From contig NZ_SLWW01000002.1 in NCBI RefSeq assembly GCF_004342445.1, positions 309,060 to 373,059 of the forward strand: a stretch of 64,000 nucleotides of DNA, written 5' to 3'. Both the position numbers and the translations under genes were made by a program. The notes beneath the pieces are model-generated. The model saw only the letters and a list, made by a program, of their open reading frames with translations. It made no database searches and was not told the DNA's origin. Shown here piece after piece: positions 31,632 through 41,704 of the stretch (its first letter is position 1; every line of letters starts with the position of its first letter). This stretch comes from Rhodovulum euryhalinum. Its GTDB lineage: Bacteria; Pseudomonadota; Alphaproteobacteria; Rhodobacterales; Rhodobacteraceae.

Positions 31632-32622
31632 CGTCCCGAATATCAAAGACATGGACCAGCGCCTTCGCGACGAAGCGAACGAGCCGCTGGATGAGATTCC
31701 TGTCACCGAGCCGACCAAGAAGACGCAGATCATCGCGATCTACGGCAAGGGCGGCATCGGCAAGTCCTTCACGCTGGCCAACCTGTCCAACATGATGGCC
31801 GAGCAGGGCAAGCGCGTCCTGCTGATCGGCTGCGATCCGAAATCGGACACGACCAGCCTTCTGTTCGGCGGCAAGGCCTGCCCGACGATCATCGAGACCT
31901 CGACGAAGAAGAAGCTCGCCGGCGAAGAGGTCCAGATCGGAGATGTCTGCTTCAAGCGCAACGGCGTCTTCGCAATGGAGCTTGGTGGACCCGAGGTCGG
32001 CCGCGGTTGCGGCGGGCGCGGTATTATCCACGGCTTCGAGCTGCTGGAAAAGCTGGGCTTCCACGACTGGGATTTCGACTACGTGCTGCTCGACTTCCTG
32101 GGCGACGTGGTCTGCGGCGGCTTCGGTCTGCCGATCGCGCGGGACATGGCGCAAAAGGTGATCCTGGTCGGTTCGAACGACCTGCAATCGCTGTATGTCG
32201 CCAACAACGTCTGCTCGGCGGTGGAATATTTCCGCAAGCTCGGTGGCAATGTCGGCGTTGCCGGGCTGGTCATCAACAAGGATGACGGCACCGGCGAGGC
32301 GCAGGCCTTTGCCAAGGCGGTCAACATCCCCGTACTGGCCGCGATCCCGCAGGACGAGGAACTCCGCCGGAAATCGGCCAACTACCAGATCGTCGGCACC
32401 AATGCCGGGCCTTGGGGTGCGTTGTTCGGTGCGTTGGCCGAGGCGGTCGCCGAGGCCCCGCCGATCCGGCCCGCGCCCCTGGACCAGGATGGCCTGCTGG
32501 GCCTCTTCAGCCCCGAGGAGACCGGCGCCGGGTTCGAACTGATGCCCGCGACCGATGCCGACATGCGCGGCAAGTTCGCCAAGCCCAGGAAATCGCTCGA
32601 AGTGGTCTACGACAATGTTTGA
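31621..32622 (+). CDS. bchX: Chlorophyllide reductase, iron protein X
   Basis: NifH-like ATPase that supplies electrons to BchY-BchZ, which reduces the C7-C8 bond of chlorophyllide a. The 333-residue product has a P-loop (GKGGIGKSF, 42-50; Phe in place of the BchL Thr-Thr). Cluster cysteines are Cys130 (GRGCGGRG) and Cys165 (DVVCGGF). The C-terminal 60 residues form the BchX-type extension. It overlaps bchC at the front and a small open frame at its end. Confidence 0.97.
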   Translation: MTLDVPNIKDMDQRLRDEANEPLDEIPVTEPTKKTQIIAIYGKGGIGKSFTLANLSNMMAEQGKRVLLIGCDPKSDTTSLLFGGKACPTIIETSTKKKLAGEEVQIGDVCFKRNGVFAMELGGPEVGRGCGGRGIIHGFELLEKLGFHDWDFDYVLLDFLGDVVCGGFGLPIARDMAQKVILVGSNDLQSLYVANNVCSAVEYFRKLGGNVGVAGLVINKDDGTGEAQAFAKAVNIPVLAAIPQDEELRRKSANYQIVGTNAGPWGALFGALAEAVAEAPPIRPAPLDQDGLLGLFSPEETGAGFELMPATDADMRGKFAKPRKSLEVVYDNV

Positions 32623-32746
32623 TCTCGACGAGATGGCCCGCTGGGACGAGGTGCTTGAGGCGCTCGCCCACCACGAGGAAACCGACAAGCTCCGCGAGGG
32701 CGCCGACCGCGAACCGGCCGCCGCGCGCGAACTGGAGGACGCATGA
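32615..32746 (+). CDS. 43-residue open frame between bchX and bchY
   Basis: A short frame starting with ATG at 32615, 8 bases inside the end of bchX, and ending in an ATGA overlap with bchY. The product is highly charged and helical-looking ([20 protein letters not shown] then EETDKLREGADREPAAAREL, ending EDA). There is no signal or membrane segment. Because it is out of frame with both neighbours and fills the 120-base gap exactly, it probably couples translation from bchX to bchY. It may encode a real small protein. I do not recognise it as a named family. Confidence 0.65.
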   Translation: MFDLDEMARWDEVLEALAHHEETDKLREGADREPAAARELEDA

Positions 32747-34326
32747 CCGAAGAGGTCACATACGACACGGCCCACACCGCCGAGGTGATCGAGGGCGCGC
32801 CGCGGGAGGCCGGAAACCCTTCCTGCGGCGGCGCTGATCCGGCGCTGGGCGATGGCATGGGCTGCCATGCCGGAGCGGCCGAGATGGACAAGGCGGCCCG
32901 CATGGCGGGCAAGTCCGACATTCTCGACCAGTATGCCAAGGACTATCCGCAAGGCCCGCACGACAAGCCGCAAAGCATGTGCCCGGCCTTCGGTTCGTTG
33001 CGCGTCGGCCTTCGGATGCGCCGGGTTGCGACCGTGCTGTCCGGTTCGGCCTGCTGCGTCTACGGCCTGACCTTCGTCAGCCATTTCTACGGCGCCCGCC
33101 GGTCGGTGGGGTACGTGCCGTTCAGCTCGGAAACGCTGGTTACCGGCAAGCTGTTCGAGGACATCCGCGACGCGGTGCACGAACTGGCCGATCCCGACCG
33201 CTATGACGCGATCGTGGTAACGAACCTGTGCGTGCCCACCGCTTCGGGTGTGCCGCTGCGGCTGTTGCCGGACGAGATCAACGGTGTGCGGATCGTCGGT
33301 ATCGACGTGCCGGGATTCGGTATCCCGACCCATGCCGAGGCCAAGGATGTGCTGGCCGGGGCGATGCTGAACTACGCCCGCAAGGAAATCATGGCCGGCC
33401 CCGTGGCCGCGCCCGAGGGCGGGGTTTCGGATCGTCCGACCGTGACGCTTCTGGGCGAGATGTTCCCTGCCGATCCCATCGTCATCGGCCAGATGCTCGA
33501 CCCGCTGGGCCTGGCCTGCGGGCCGGTGGTGCCCTGCCGTGAATGGCGCGAGCTTTATGCCGCGCTTGATTGCGGCGCGGTCGCGGCGATCCATCCGTTC
33601 TATACTGCCGCCATGCGTGAATTCGACGCGGCTGGCCGTCCGATCGTCGGCTCGGCCCCGGTGGGACATGATGGCACAGCCGCGTGGCTGGCCAATATCG
33701 GCGACGCCTTCGGCTTGCCCGCCGACAAGGTCGCCAAGGCGCAGAATACCTTCCTGCCCGCCATCAAGGGCGCGCTGGCCGGGGCCCCCGTCAACGGCAC
33801 CATCACGCTGTCGGGCTATGAGGGCTCCGAACTTCTGGTGGCGCGCCTGCTGATCGAATCAGGCGCGAATATTCCTTATGTTGGAACGGCTTGCCCCAAA
33901 ACGAAGCAATCCGAGGCCGACCGCGACTGGCTGGAATCCAAGGGCGTCAAGGTTGTCTTCAGGGCTTCGCTCGAGGACGACAAGGCGGCCGTCGACGCGA
34001 TCAGGCCCGATCTCGCGATCGGCACGACCCCCGTGGTTCAGCACGCCAAGGAACTGGGCCTCCCCGCCCTCTACTTCACCAACCTGATTTCCGCCCGGCC
34101 GCTGATGGGTCCGGCCGGTGCCGGGTCTCTTGCGCAAGTGGTAAATGCAGCCATTGCGAACAAGGGACGCATGGCGTCGATGCGCGAATTCTTCGAAGGT
34201 GTCGGAGAGGGAGACACCGCTGGCGTCTGGGAGGGTGATCCGAATCTCCATCCGGAGTTCCGGGCAGCCCACCAGAAGAAGCTGGACAAGAAACGTCGCG
34301 CCGAGAAGGCCGAGGAGATGATCTGA
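32743..34326 (+). CDS. bchY: Chlorophyllide reductase, subunit Y
   Basis: One half of the nitrogenase-like catalytic component that makes the bacteriochlorin ring. The 527-residue product has an N-terminal region with several cysteines: [30 protein letters not shown] and [10 protein letters not shown], including likely ligands of the shared Fe-S cluster. The C-terminal tail is Lys/Glu-rich ([16 protein letters not shown]). It begins in an ATGA overlap with the preceding 43-codon frame and ends TGATG with bchZ. Confidence 0.96.
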   Translation: MTEEVTYDTAHTAEVIEGAPREAGNPSCGGADPALGDGMGCHAGAAEMDKAARMAGKSDILDQYAKDYPQGPHDKPQSMCPAFGSLRVGLRMRRVATVLSGSACCVYGLTFVSHFYGARRSVGYVPFSSETLVTGKLFEDIRDAVHELADPDRYDAIVVTNLCVPTASGVPLRLLPDEINGVRIVGIDVPGFGIPTHAEAKDVLAGAMLNYARKEIMAGPVAAPEGGVSDRPTVTLLGEMFPADPIVIGQMLDPLGLACGPVVPCREWRELYAALDCGAVAAIHPFYTAAMREFDAAGRPIVGSAPVGHDGTAAWLANIGDAFGLPADKVAKAQNTFLPAIKGALAGAPVNGTITLSGYEGSELLVARLLIESGANIPYVGTACPKTKQSEADRDWLESKGVKVVFRASLEDDKAAVDAIRPDLAIGTTPVVQHAKELGLPALYFTNLISARPLMGPAGAGSLAQVVNAAIANKGRMASMREFFEGVGEGDTAGVWEGDPNLHPEFRAAHQKKLDKKRRAEKAEEMI

Positions 34327-35807
34327 TGTTGGTCCTGGATCACGACCGGGCAGGGGGGTACTGGGGGGCGGTTTATGCCTTCTGTGCCGTCAAGGGCCTG
34401 CAAGTCGTCATCGACGGGCCCGTCGGATGCGAGAACCTGCCCGTCACCTCGGTGCTGCACTACACCGACGCGCTGCCCCCGCACGAGTTGCCCATCGTCG
34501 TCACCGGCCTGGGTGAAGAGGAACTGGGCCGCGACGGCACCGAGGGCGCGATGAAGCGCGCCTGGGGTGCGCTCGACCCGGCGCTGCCGGCTGTCGTCGT
34601 GACCGGCTCGATCGCCGAGATGATCGGCGGCGGGGTCACGCCGCAGGGCACCAACATCCAGCGCTTCCTGCCGCGGACCATCGACGAGGACCAGTGGGAA
34701 GCCGCTGACCGGGCAATGACCTGGATCTTCTCGGAATTCGGGATGACCAAGGGCCGGATGCCCCCCGAGAAACCGCGCGAAGAAGGCGCGAAGCCGAGGG
34801 TCAACATCCTCGGCCCCATGTACGGCGTGTTCAACATGCCTTCGGACCTCGCCGAGATCCGTCGCCTGGTCGAAGGCATCGGCGCCGAGGTCAACATGGT
34901 GATGCCGCTGGGCGCCCATCTGGCCGAGATGCGCAACCTGGTGAACGCAGACGTGAACATCGTGATGTATCGCGAGTTCGGCCGCGGCCTCGCCGAGGTT
35001 CTGGGCAAGCCGTATCTTCAGGCCCCCATCGGTATCGACTCGACGACGAAGTTCCTGCGCACCCTGGGCGAGATGCTGGGCCTCGACCCGGAGCCGTTCA
35101 TCGCGCGCGAAAAGCACTCGACGATCAAGCCGGTCTGGGATCTGTGGCGGTCGGTCACGCAGGACTTCTTTGCCACGGCGACCTTTGCCATCGTCGCGAA
35201 CGAGACCTATGCCCGGGGTATCCGGAACTTCATGGAATCGGATCTCGGCCTGCCCTGTGCCTTTGCAGTAGCTCGCAAGGCTGGCAGCAAGACCGACAAC
35301 GAACAGGTCCGTGCGCTGATGGCGCAAAAGCGGCCGCTCGTCGTGATGGGCTCGATCAACGAGAAGATGTACCTGGCCGAGCTGGGTGCCGGGCACGGCC
35401 CGAAGCCGGCCTTCATCCCCGCCGGTTTCCCGGGTGCGGCGATCCGGCGCGCGACGGGCACGCCCTTCATGGGCTATGCAGGTTCAACCTACCTGGTTCA
35501 GGAGGTGTGCAACGCGCTTTTCGATGCACTCTTCCACATCCTGCCGCTTGGGACCGAGATGGACTCGGCCGCGGCAACACCCACCCGGCTTCGCCGCGAT
35601 TTCCCCTGGGACGAGGACGCTCAGGCACTTCTCGACCGTATCGTGGCCGAACACCCGGTTCTAACCCGCATTTCCGCTGCGAAATCCCTGCGCGACGCCG
35701 CCGAAAAGGCCGCGCTTGAACAAGGGGCCGAGCGGGTGGTGCGGGAAACCGTCGAGGCGCTGGCGCCCGCCGGTTTCGAACGCCTTGTCAGAGGAGAAAG
35801 CAAATGA
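34326..35807 (+). CDS. bchZ: Chlorophyllide reductase, subunit Z
   Basis: Partner of BchY in chlorophyllide a reductase. The 493-residue product has early cysteines Cys20 (YAFCAVKG) and Cys35 (GPVGCENLP) of the nitrogenase-like fold and [19 protein letters not shown] in the middle. The C-terminal 110 residues carry [18 protein letters not shown] and a helical region, as in BchB-type C-terminal domains. Its stop overlaps the pufQ start (ATGA). The puf promoter should lie within its end by analogy with Rhodobacter, but I could not identify it. Confidence 0.96.
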   Translation: MLVLDHDRAGGYWGAVYAFCAVKGLQVVIDGPVGCENLPVTSVLHYTDALPPHELPIVVTGLGEEELGRDGTEGAMKRAWGALDPALPAVVVTGSIAEMIGGGVTPQGTNIQRFLPRTIDEDQWEAADRAMTWIFSEFGMTKGRMPPEKPREEGAKPRVNILGPMYGVFNMPSDLAEIRRLVEGIGAEVNMVMPLGAHLAEMRNLVNADVNIVMYREFGRGLAEVLGKPYLQAPIGIDSTTKFLRTLGEMLGLDPEPFIAREKHSTIKPVWDLWRSVTQDFFATATFAIVANETYARGIRNFMESDLGLPCAFAVARKAGSKTDNEQVRALMAQKRPLVVMGSINEKMYLAELGAGHGPKPAFIPAGFPGAAIRRATGTPFMGYAGSTYLVQEVCNALFDALFHILPLGTEMDSAAATPTRLRRDFPWDEDAQALLDRIVAEHPVLTRISAAKSLRDAAEKAALEQGAERVVRETVEALAPAGFERLVRGESK

Positions 35808-36025
35808 CCGACCAGACTTCCGACGTCCACGTGGCGCGCGCGCACCGGCCGCCGAAAGCGGAGTTCACGGTCTATTTCGCGATCATCTTCCTTGCTGCGC
35901 TTCCCCTGGCGGTGATCGCCTGGGTGCTGACGCTGGTGCGGCAGGGAGACATGAACACCAAGGGGCCGATTGCCCGCGCCTGGAGCCAGGCGCGGATCAT
36001 CACGCCCATGATCTTTTCTGCCTGA
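35804..36025 (+). CDS. pufQ: PufQ, bacteriochlorophyll/complex formation protein
   Basis: Small membrane protein linked to bacteriochlorophyll supply for complex assembly. It is 73 residues with one membrane segment (about 23-46, [20 protein letters not shown]) and a C-terminal [13 protein letters not shown]. It is translationally coupled to bchZ by an ATGA. Its stop codon is buried in an 8-bp hairpin with a GCGA tetraloop, followed by two more hairpins before pufB. Confidence 0.92.
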   Translation: MTDQTSDVHVARAHRPPKAEFTVYFAIIFLAALPLAVIAWVLTLVRQGDMNTKGPIARAWSQARIITPMIFSA

Positions 36026-36098
36026 GCGATCAGGCAGTTCACCGAGTTCGCCCATCCCCCGGTTGGGCGAATTACCGGTAGCGCAAATGCGCTGCCGG
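36018..36098 (+). other. Three RNA hairpins between pufQ and pufB
   Basis: CTGCCTGA (36018-36025) pairs with TCAGGCAG (36030-36037) over a GCGA loop and contains the pufQ stop. TTCGCCCA (36047-36054) pairs with TGGGCGAA (36064-36071). CCGGTAGCGC (36075-36084) pairs with GCGCTGCCGG (36089-36098) over AAAT, with one T-G pair. In Rhodobacter the pufQ-pufB region is a processing site that yields stable pufBA messages; such a role is inferred here. None has a T-run, so they are not terminators. Confidence 0.7.
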
Positions 36099-36150
36099 AA
36101 CCCGGCCGCCGGGGTGCGCGGCATCAGTCTGACGATCCGGAGGAAAGTTT

Positions 36151-36297
36151 ATGGCTGAATCTGACCTGTCGTTCTCGGGTCTGACCGATGAGCAGGCGCA
36201 GGAAGTGCATGCTGTCTACATGAGCGGGCTTTGGCTGTTCTCGGCCGTCGCTGTTCTGGCTCACCTGGCAGTGTACATCTGGCGTCCGTGGCTCTGA
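36151..36297 (+). CDS. pufB: Light-harvesting 1 beta polypeptide
   Basis: Single-span antenna polypeptide of LH1. The 48-residue sequence starts with [20 protein letters not shown] and has the membrane segment at about 25-45. His38 ([10 protein letters not shown]) is the bacteriochlorophyll ligand and His20 the conserved N-terminal one. The C-terminus is YIWRPWL. A strong GGAGGAAAG ribosome site precedes the ATG. pufA follows 14 bases later. Confidence 0.96.
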   Translation: MAESDLSFSGLTDEQAQEVHAVYMSGLWLFSAVAVLAHLAVYIWRPWL

Positions 36298-36311
36298 GAA
36301 GGATCTAAGAG

Positions 36312-36476
36312 ATGGCTAAATTCTACAAAGTCTGGATGATCTTTGACCCCCGTCGCGTGCTCGTCGCGCAGGGCGTCTTCCTCTTCCTGCTGGCGGTGAT
36401 GATTCACCTCTTCGTTCTCAGCAACCCGTACTTCAACTGGCTGAACGTCGCCGCCGAGAAGGCCGCTGGCGCGTAA
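36312..36476 (+). CDS. pufA: Light-harvesting 1 alpha polypeptide
   Basis: Partner of PufB in the LH1 ring. The 54-residue sequence begins [20 protein letters not shown], a typical LH1 alpha start. One membrane segment runs about 14-37 and His32 (VMIHLFVL) is the bacteriochlorophyll ligand. The C-terminal [10 protein letters not shown] tail is short. It is followed by a 15-bp perfect hairpin before pufL. Confidence 0.96.
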   Translation: MAKFYKVWMIFDPRRVLVAQGVFLFLLAVMIHLFVLSNPYFNWLNVAAEKAAGA

Positions 36477-36518
36477 GCGACACGGCCTTCCGGTGGACTG
36501 CACTGGAAGTGACATCAG

Positions 36519-36555
36519 CGCGGCGGGCGGAAGCCCCGATCTTCCGCCCGCCGCG
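36519..36555 (+). other. pufA-pufL intercistronic stabilising hairpin
   Basis: A perfect 15-bp GC-rich stem: 36519-36533 pairs with 36541-36555 across the 7-base loop CCCCGAT. There is no T-run. In Rhodobacter a stem-loop at this place protects the pufBA segment from 3' decay, so LH1 is made in excess over reaction centre. The same job is inferred here. Confidence 0.85.
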
Positions 36556-36618
36556 ACCTCGAAGAACAAGGACGGCTGAGGCCCGGACGGACACGGCCGC
36601 CATTTGCGGAGACAGACG

Positions 36619-37479
36619 ATGGCACTGCTCAGTTTTGAGAGAAAGTATCGCGTCCGTGGAGGGACGCTCATCGGTGGCGATCTGTTCGACTTTTGGGTGG
36701 GGCCTTTCTACGTGGGCTTCTTCGGAGTGACGACGATCTTCTTCGCCACCCTCGGAACGCTGCTGATCTTCTACAGCGCGTCCCTGCAAGGGACCTTCAA
36801 CCCGTTCACGATCCATGTCGCGCCCCCCGACATCAGCCATGGTCTCGGCTTCGCGCCGCTGGCTGAAGGCGGTCTCTGGCAGTTCATCACCGTATGCGCG
36901 ATCGGCGCATTCGTCAGTTGGGCGCTGAGGGAGGTCGAAATCTGTCGCAAACTCGGCATGGGCTACCACGTGCCGATCGCGTTCAGTGTCGCGATCCTCG
37001 CCTACGTGACGCTGGTTGTGTTCCGCCCGCTGCTGCTGGGCGCCTGGGGGCACGCCTTCCCCTACGGCATCTTCAGTCACCTCGACTGGGTGTCCAACAC
37101 CGGCTATGCCTATCTGCACTTCCACTACAACCCGTTCCACATGCTCGGCGTGTCGCTGTTCTTTGCGACCTGTCTCGCGCTGGCGCTGCATGGCGGCCTG
37201 ATCCTGTCGGCCTGTAACCCCGAAAAGGGCGAAGAGGCCAAGACGCCGGATCACGAGGACACGTTCTTCCGTGACCTCATCGGCTATTCGATCGGGACAC
37301 TCGGGATTCACCGTCTCGGCTGGCTCCTGGCGATGAACGCCGTGTTCTTTTCCGCCGTCTGCATCATCATCTCCGGTCCGCTCTGGACCGAGGGCTGGCC
37401 CGAGTGGTGGACCTGGTGGAGCAACATGCCGATCTGGCCCGATATCGAGGCTGCCGGCGCTGGCCAAGGAGTGATGTAA
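36619..37479 (+). CDS. pufL: Photosynthetic reaction centre L subunit
   Basis: Core subunit with five membrane helices that binds the special pair, accessory pigments and QB. The 286-residue product starts with [20 protein letters not shown] and is slightly long at its C-terminus ([12 protein letters not shown]). The [20 protein letters not shown] stretch followed by [10 protein letters not shown] holds the His ligands of bacteriochlorophyll, corresponding to L153, L168 and L173. The ATG at 36619 lies 142 bases after pufA. Confidence 0.97.
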   Translation: MALLSFERKYRVRGGTLIGGDLFDFWVGPFYVGFFGVTTIFFATLGTLLIFYSASLQGTFNPFTIHVAPPDISHGLGFAPLAEGGLWQFITVCAIGAFVSWALREVEICRKLGMGYHVPIAFSVAILAYVTLVVFRPLLLGAWGHAFPYGIFSHLDWVSNTGYAYLHFHYNPFHMLGVSLFFATCLALALHGGLILSACNPEKGEEAKTPDHEDTFFRDLIGYSIGTLGIHRLGWLLAMNAVFFSAVCIIISGPLWTEGWPEWWTWWSNMPIWPDIEAAGAGQGVM

Positions 37480-37481
37480 CC

Positions 37482-38450
37482 ATGGCTGAATATCAGAACA
37501 TCTTCACCCAGGTCCAGGTTGCCGGCTCCGGTGACTGGGGCATGGACAACGAGAACAACATGATGGAGGAGCGGGTCGCCGGTATCGGCAACTTCCCGAT
37601 CCTCGGCTGGTTCGGCAATGCGCAGCTCGGCCCGATCTATCTGGGCTATGCGGGCGTGATCTCGATCTTTGCCGGCTTCACGGCGTTCTTCATCATCGGC
37701 CTGAACATGCTGTCCCAGGTCGACTGGTCTGTCATCCAGTTCCTGCGCCAGGGTTTCTGGCTGGCGCTGGAACCTCCCAGCCCCGAATACGGGCTGCAAA
37801 TCCCGCCGCTGCATGATGGCGGCTGGTACATGATCGCCAGCTTCTTCCTGCTGGTCTCGGTCTGGGCGTGGTGGGCACGCACCTACATGCTTGCTGTCGA
37901 GCACAAGATGGGCAAGCACATCGCCTGGGCTTTCCTGGCTGCGATCTGGCTCTTCATGGTGCTGGGTTTCTTCCGCCCGATCCTGATGGGCAGCTGGTCG
38001 GAAATGGTGCCCTACGGCATCTTCCCGCACCTCGACTGGACCACGGCCTTCTCGATCCGGTACGGCAACCTCTACTACAACCCGTTCCACGCGCTCTCGA
38101 TCGCGTTCCTCTACGGGTCCGCCCTGCTGTTCGCGATGCATGGCGGCACCATCCTCGCCGTGACCCGCTTTGGCGGCGACCGCGAGCTGGAGCAGATCTA
38201 CGACCGGGGCACCGCGGCCGAGCGTGCGGCGCTGTTCTGGCGCTGGACCATGGGCTTCAACGCCACCATGGAGGGTATCCACCGCTGGGCCTGGTGGTTT
38301 GCGGTTCTCACCCCGATCACGGGCGGGATCGGCATCCTGCTGAGCGGTACGGTTGTCGACAACTGGTTCATCTGGGCCCAGGAGCACAACTTCGCGCCCG
38401 AGTACATGGAGCCCTATGGCTACGAAGCCTATACCGGGCAAGGAGGCTGA
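37482..38450 (+). CDS. pufM: Photosynthetic reaction centre M subunit
   Basis: Core subunit paired with PufL, five membrane helices, binding QA and the non-haem iron with PufL. The 322-residue product (ATG at 37482, 2 bases after the pufL stop) has [20 protein letters not shown] with the following [10 protein letters not shown], holding the bacteriochlorophyll ligands. Its C-terminus ([16 protein letters not shown]) is longer than in species without a bound cytochrome, as expected since pufC follows directly. No pufX is present. Confidence 0.97.
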   Translation: MAEYQNIFTQVQVAGSGDWGMDNENNMMEERVAGIGNFPILGWFGNAQLGPIYLGYAGVISIFAGFTAFFIIGLNMLSQVDWSVIQFLRQGFWLALEPPSPEYGLQIPPLHDGGWYMIASFFLLVSVWAWWARTYMLAVEHKMGKHIAWAFLAAIWLFMVLGFFRPILMGSWSEMVPYGIFPHLDWTTAFSIRYGNLYYNPFHALSIAFLYGSALLFAMHGGTILAVTRFGGDRELEQIYDRGTAAERAALFWRWTMGFNATMEGIHRWAWWFAVLTPITGGIGILLSGTVVDNWFIWAQEHNFAPEYMEPYGYEAYTGQGG

Positions 38451-38451
38451 C

Positions 38452-39546
38452 ATGCTGAGACTCCCCAAATGGTTCTTCAAGTGGAGTGAGGACAACCCGA
38501 CCGACATCATCGGGCCTGGTATCCTCGCGGGGACGGTTGGCACGGCAGCTGCGATCGCTGCGATCGTTGTGGCCTACGACAACCCCTACCGGACGACAGA
38601 CTATCAGACCGGGCCGCGTGGCATCGGCATGGCCGTCTCGAAGTTCGTGAAGGACAATCCGCAATACGACGCCTACGAGGAAAGCTATGTCGCCTTCACC
38701 CGCCCCGAGGCGGTCGAGGGCGAGCCGACGGCGGCCGAAGCCTATGGCGAGACCGTCGTGGCGTTCGGCGACATGCCGCAAAGCGCCTTTGACAAGCTGC
38801 AGGAGGCGATGAGCGCCTGGGTGGGCACGCCCGTGGTTCTCTATGACAATGGCGAGGTCGACGCGACCACGCTGGCGATCACCGAGAACTGCGTCGAGGC
38901 CACCAGGTATCTCAACACCGACTGGGATACCCACAACCTGGCCTCTGAGGGTCGGGGTGTGAACTGCTACACCTGCCACCGCGGCCAGCCGACACCTCCG
39001 GGATCGTGGCTCAAGGCGGGCGTGGTCAACTCGGCGGCCGAAGGCTGGGCGGCGATCCAGAACCGGCTTCTGGCGTATGATCACGCCGGGACGACCGCCT
39101 TCGTCGACAAGTACACCCAGAGCGAGTTTACCTCGCTGCCGGTGGACGCGGTCGAGAAGTTCCTGCTGGACGGCAACTCGATCAAGGTCCACGACCTTGA
39201 AAGCCGCGTCGACCAGCAGCCGGGCGATCCCACCTGGCAGGATGCCGAGCGCACCTTCACGCTGATGAACCATCAGTCGAACGCGCTGGATGTGGGTTGC
39301 GTCTACTGCCATAACACCCGGGCGTTCTACGACGCGACCCAGGTGACCCCGCAGTGGTCGATCACGACGCTGGCGCAGCAGATGTCGATCGACATCAACC
39401 AGACCTACTACGAGCCCCGCTCGGAGGTTCTGGGTCGCGAGTCGGCCAAGGTGAACTGCATGACCTGCCACATGGAAGTGGTGAGCCCGCTGAACGGCCG
39501 CGACATGGTCGCCGAATGGCCCGAGCTGGCATCGCCGATCGAGTGA
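38452..39546 (+). CDS. pufC: Triheme reaction-centre cytochrome subunit
   Basis: Periplasmic cytochrome bound to the reaction centre that re-reduces the special pair. The 364-residue product has an uncleaved-looking N-terminal membrane anchor (about 20-41) with no lipobox Cys. Only three haem sites are present: CYTCH (172-176), CVYCH (283-287) and CMTCH (336-340). Usual members have four. Where the first site should be (about 125-135) there is TPVVLYDNG. In the helix before CYTCH, the usual axial Met is replaced by Cys147 ([13 protein letters not shown]). Met272 ([10 protein letters not shown]) is the probable ligand of the next haem. This matches the unusual triheme subunit of Rhodovulum sulfidophilum. 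Confidence 0.95.
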   Translation: MLRLPKWFFKWSEDNPTDIIGPGILAGTVGTAAAIAAIVVAYDNPYRTTDYQTGPRGIGMAVSKFVKDNPQYDAYEESYVAFTRPEAVEGEPTAAEAYGETVVAFGDMPQSAFDKLQEAMSAWVGTPVVLYDNGEVDATTLAITENCVEATRYLNTDWDTHNLASEGRGVNCYTCHRGQPTPPGSWLKAGVVNSAAEGWAAIQNRLLAYDHAGTTAFVDKYTQSEFTSLPVDAVEKFLLDGNSIKVHDLESRVDQQPGDPTWQDAERTFTLMNHQSNALDVGCVYCHNTRAFYDATQVTPQWSITTLAQQMSIDINQTYYEPRSEVLGRESAKVNCMTCHMEVVSPLNGRDMVAEWPELASPIE

Positions 39547-39556
39547 CATGAGATCG

Positions 39557-39587
39557 GGGCGGGCGGCGCCGGATGCGCCGCCCGCCC
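39557..39587 (+). other. Hairpin just after pufC
   Basis: GGGCGGGCGGCGC (39557-39569) pairs with GCGCCGCCCGCCC (39575-39587) across a 5-base loop. No T-run follows, so it is likely a 3'-end stabiliser upstream of the true terminator 80 bases further on. Confidence 0.65.
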
Positions 39588-39668
39588 GAATGGGATCGGG
39601 TCCCTCGCGGGGCCCGGTATTCGGGGCCTCCACACCCCGGTTCCCTTCCTGTCAGACACAGGACACTG

Positions 39669-39706
39669 GCGCCGTGTGGAGACGTGTCCACACGGCGCTT
39701 TTTTAT
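39669..39706 (+). terminator. Terminator of the puf operon
   Basis: GCGCCGTGTGG (39669-39679) and CCACACGGCGC (39688-39698) form a perfect 11-bp stem with an 8-base loop, followed by TTTTTTAT. It ends the bchC-to-pufC transcript and lies 25 bases before the dxs ATG. Confidence 0.92.
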
Positions 39707-39730
39707 AGAGAAACGCGCGGGAGAAGACCG

Positions 39731-41650
39731 ATGACCAAGCCTCCGACCCCGATGCTGGACCGCGTCGCCGGCCCGGCTGACCTCAAGGGCATGAGCCAGG
39801 CAGACCTGATCCATCTGGCGCGCGACGTCCGACAGGAAGTGATCTCGGTCGTGGCGCAGACCGGCGGCCATCTTGGCTCTTCGCTCGGCGTGGTCGAGCT
39901 TACGGTCGCCCTGCACGCGGTCTTCAACACCCCTTTTGACAAGCTGGTCTGGGATGTCAGCCACCAGTGCTATCCGCACAAGATCCTTACGGGTCGCCGG
40001 GACCGGATGCTGACGCTGCGCCAGGGCGGCGGGCTTGCCGGGTTCTGCAAGCGGTCCGAAAGCGACTACGACGCCTTCGGGGCGGGCCATTCCTCGACAT
40101 CGATCTCGGCGGCGCTGGGCTTTGCCATGGGCCGCGAGATGGGCCAGCCGACGGGCGACGCGATCGCCGTGATCGGCGACGGGTCGATTTCGGCAGGCAT
40201 GGCCTACGAGGCCCTGAACCATGCGGGCCATCTGAAAAGCCGGCTTTTCGTGATCCTGAACGACAACGAGATGTCCATCGCCCCCCCGGTGGGTGCGATG
40301 TCGAAATATCTCTCGGGACTTTATGCCGACACGCCCCTGGGCAAGCTCAAGGACATGGCCGAGGATTTCGAGGCGGTCCTGCCCGGACCGATCCGCGAGG
40401 GTGCGCGGCGTGCCCGGCAACTGGTCACGGGCTTCCCCGGCGGCGGCACGCTGTTCGAGGAACTGGGCTTCGACTATATCGGCCCGATCGACGGGCACGA
40501 CATGGGCCAGCTTCTGACCGTGCTGCGCGCGGCGCGTGCCCGTGCCTCGGGGCCGACGCTCATCCATGTCTGCACCGTCAAGGGCAAGGGCTACAAGCCG
40601 GCCGAGACCTCGGCGGACCGCGGCCATGGCGTGGCGAAATTCGACGTGGCCTCGGGGGCGCAGGCGAAAAGCCAGCCCAATGCGCCGAGCTATACCTCGG
40701 TCTTCGGCAAGACCCTCACGGCCGAGGCGGCGCGCGATCCCAGGATCGTGGCGATCACCGCGGCGATGCCGTCGGGCACCGGGCTCGACATCCTGCAGGG
40801 CCGGTTCCCGCAGCGCGTCTTTGACGTCGGCATCGCCGAACAGCATGCGGTAACCTTTGCGGGCGGCATGGCGGCGGCGGGGCTGCGGCCGTTCTGCGCG
40901 ATCTACTCGACCTTCCTGCAGCGCGGCTATGACCAGATCGTGCATGACGTGGTGCTGCAAAAGCTGCCGGTGCGGTTCTGTATCGACCGGGCGGGGCTTG
41001 TCGGCGCCGACGGATCGACCCATGCCGGGGCCTTTGACGTTGCCTTCCTGTCGAACCTGCCGGGCATGGTCGTTATGGCCGCGGGTGATGAGGCGGAATT
41101 GGTCAACATGATCGCGACATCGGCGGCTTATGATGAAGGGCCGATCGCCTTCCGCTATCCCCGTGGCGAGGGTGTGGGCGTCGAGATGCCCGAGCGTGGC
41201 CGGATCCTCGAGATCGGCAAGGGCCGGATCGTCAAGGAGGGGACCAAGCTTGCCCTGCTGTCGCTGGGCGCGCCGCTGGCCGACTGCCTGAAGGCCGCCG
41301 AGGAACTGGAGGCGCGCGGCATCTCGGTTACGGTCGCTGATGCGCGGTTCGCGAAACCCTTCGACACCGACCTCGTGGCGCGTCTGGTGAACGAACACGA
41401 GGCGCTGGTAACGGTCGAGCATGGCGCCGAGGGTGGGTTCGGCGCGATGGTGCTGCACTGGCTGGCGCGGACCGGGCGTCTGGATCGCGGCCTTGCGATC
41501 CGCACGATGACCCTGCCCGACAAGTTCATCGAACAAGCCAGCCCCGACGCGATGTATGCCGAGGCCGGCCTGACCGCGCGGGACATCGCCAATACCGGGC
41601 TCGAGGCGCTGGGCATTGCCGCGGCGCGGTTCGGTGCGGCCACGGCCTGA
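39731..41650 (+). CDS. dxs: 1-deoxy-D-xylulose-5-phosphate synthase
   Basis: Thiamine-diphosphate enzyme that joins pyruvate and glyceraldehyde 3-phosphate, the first step of the MEP isoprenoid pathway feeding carotenoids and the bacteriochlorophyll tail. The 639-residue product (ATG 39731) has [18 protein letters not shown] near the N-terminus. The thiamine site [18 protein letters not shown] lies at about 154-171, and [17 protein letters not shown] is in the transketolase middle domain. A dxs gene follows puf in Rhodobacter sphaeroides as well. The puf terminator lies just upstream, so its own promoter or readthrough must be used. Confidence 0.97.
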   Translation: MTKPPTPMLDRVAGPADLKGMSQADLIHLARDVRQEVISVVAQTGGHLGSSLGVVELTVALHAVFNTPFDKLVWDVSHQCYPHKILTGRRDRMLTLRQGGGLAGFCKRSESDYDAFGAGHSSTSISAALGFAMGREMGQPTGDAIAVIGDGSISAGMAYEALNHAGHLKSRLFVILNDNEMSIAPPVGAMSKYLSGLYADTPLGKLKDMAEDFEAVLPGPIREGARRARQLVTGFPGGGTLFEELGFDYIGPIDGHDMGQLLTVLRAARARASGPTLIHVCTVKGKGYKPAETSADRGHGVAKFDVASGAQAKSQPNAPSYTSVFGKTLTAEAARDPRIVAITAAMPSGTGLDILQGRFPQRVFDVGIAEQHAVTFAGGMAAAGLRPFCAIYSTFLQRGYDQIVHDVVLQKLPVRFCIDRAGLVGADGSTHAGAFDVAFLSNLPGMVVMAAGDEAELVNMIATSAAYDEGPIAFRYPRGEGVGVEMPERGRILEIGKGRIVKEGTKLALLSLGAPLADCLKAAEELEARGISVTVADARFAKPFDTDLVARLVNEHEALVTVEHGAEGGFGAMVLHWLARTGRLDRGLAIRTMTLPDKFIEQASPDAMYAEAGLTARDIANTGLEALGIAAARFGAATA

Positions 41651-41670
41651 TCGAAACGGGACAACCAGCG

Positions 41671-41697
41671 AAAGGCCCCGTTCCGGACGGGGCCTTT
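41671..41697 (+). terminator. Terminator after dxs
   Basis: AAAGGCCCCGT (41671-41681) and ACGGGGCCTTT (41687-41697) form a perfect 11-bp stem with a 5-base loop and T-rich 3' arm. Because the 5' arm begins with AAA it can work on both strands, suiting the convergent pair dxs and the kinase-like gene. Confidence 0.85.
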
Positions 41698-41704
41698 CCG
41701 CGTC

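Noticed and set aside
39547..39730. Search for pufX after pufM/pufC
   Set aside because: pufM is followed directly by pufC, and the stretch after pufC holds only hairpins and a terminator with no small membrane-protein frame.
39395..41536. Long minus-strand frame opposite dxs and the end of pufC
   Set aside because: Same codon-bias artefact; dxs is a clear gene on the plus strand and the frame runs across two terminators.
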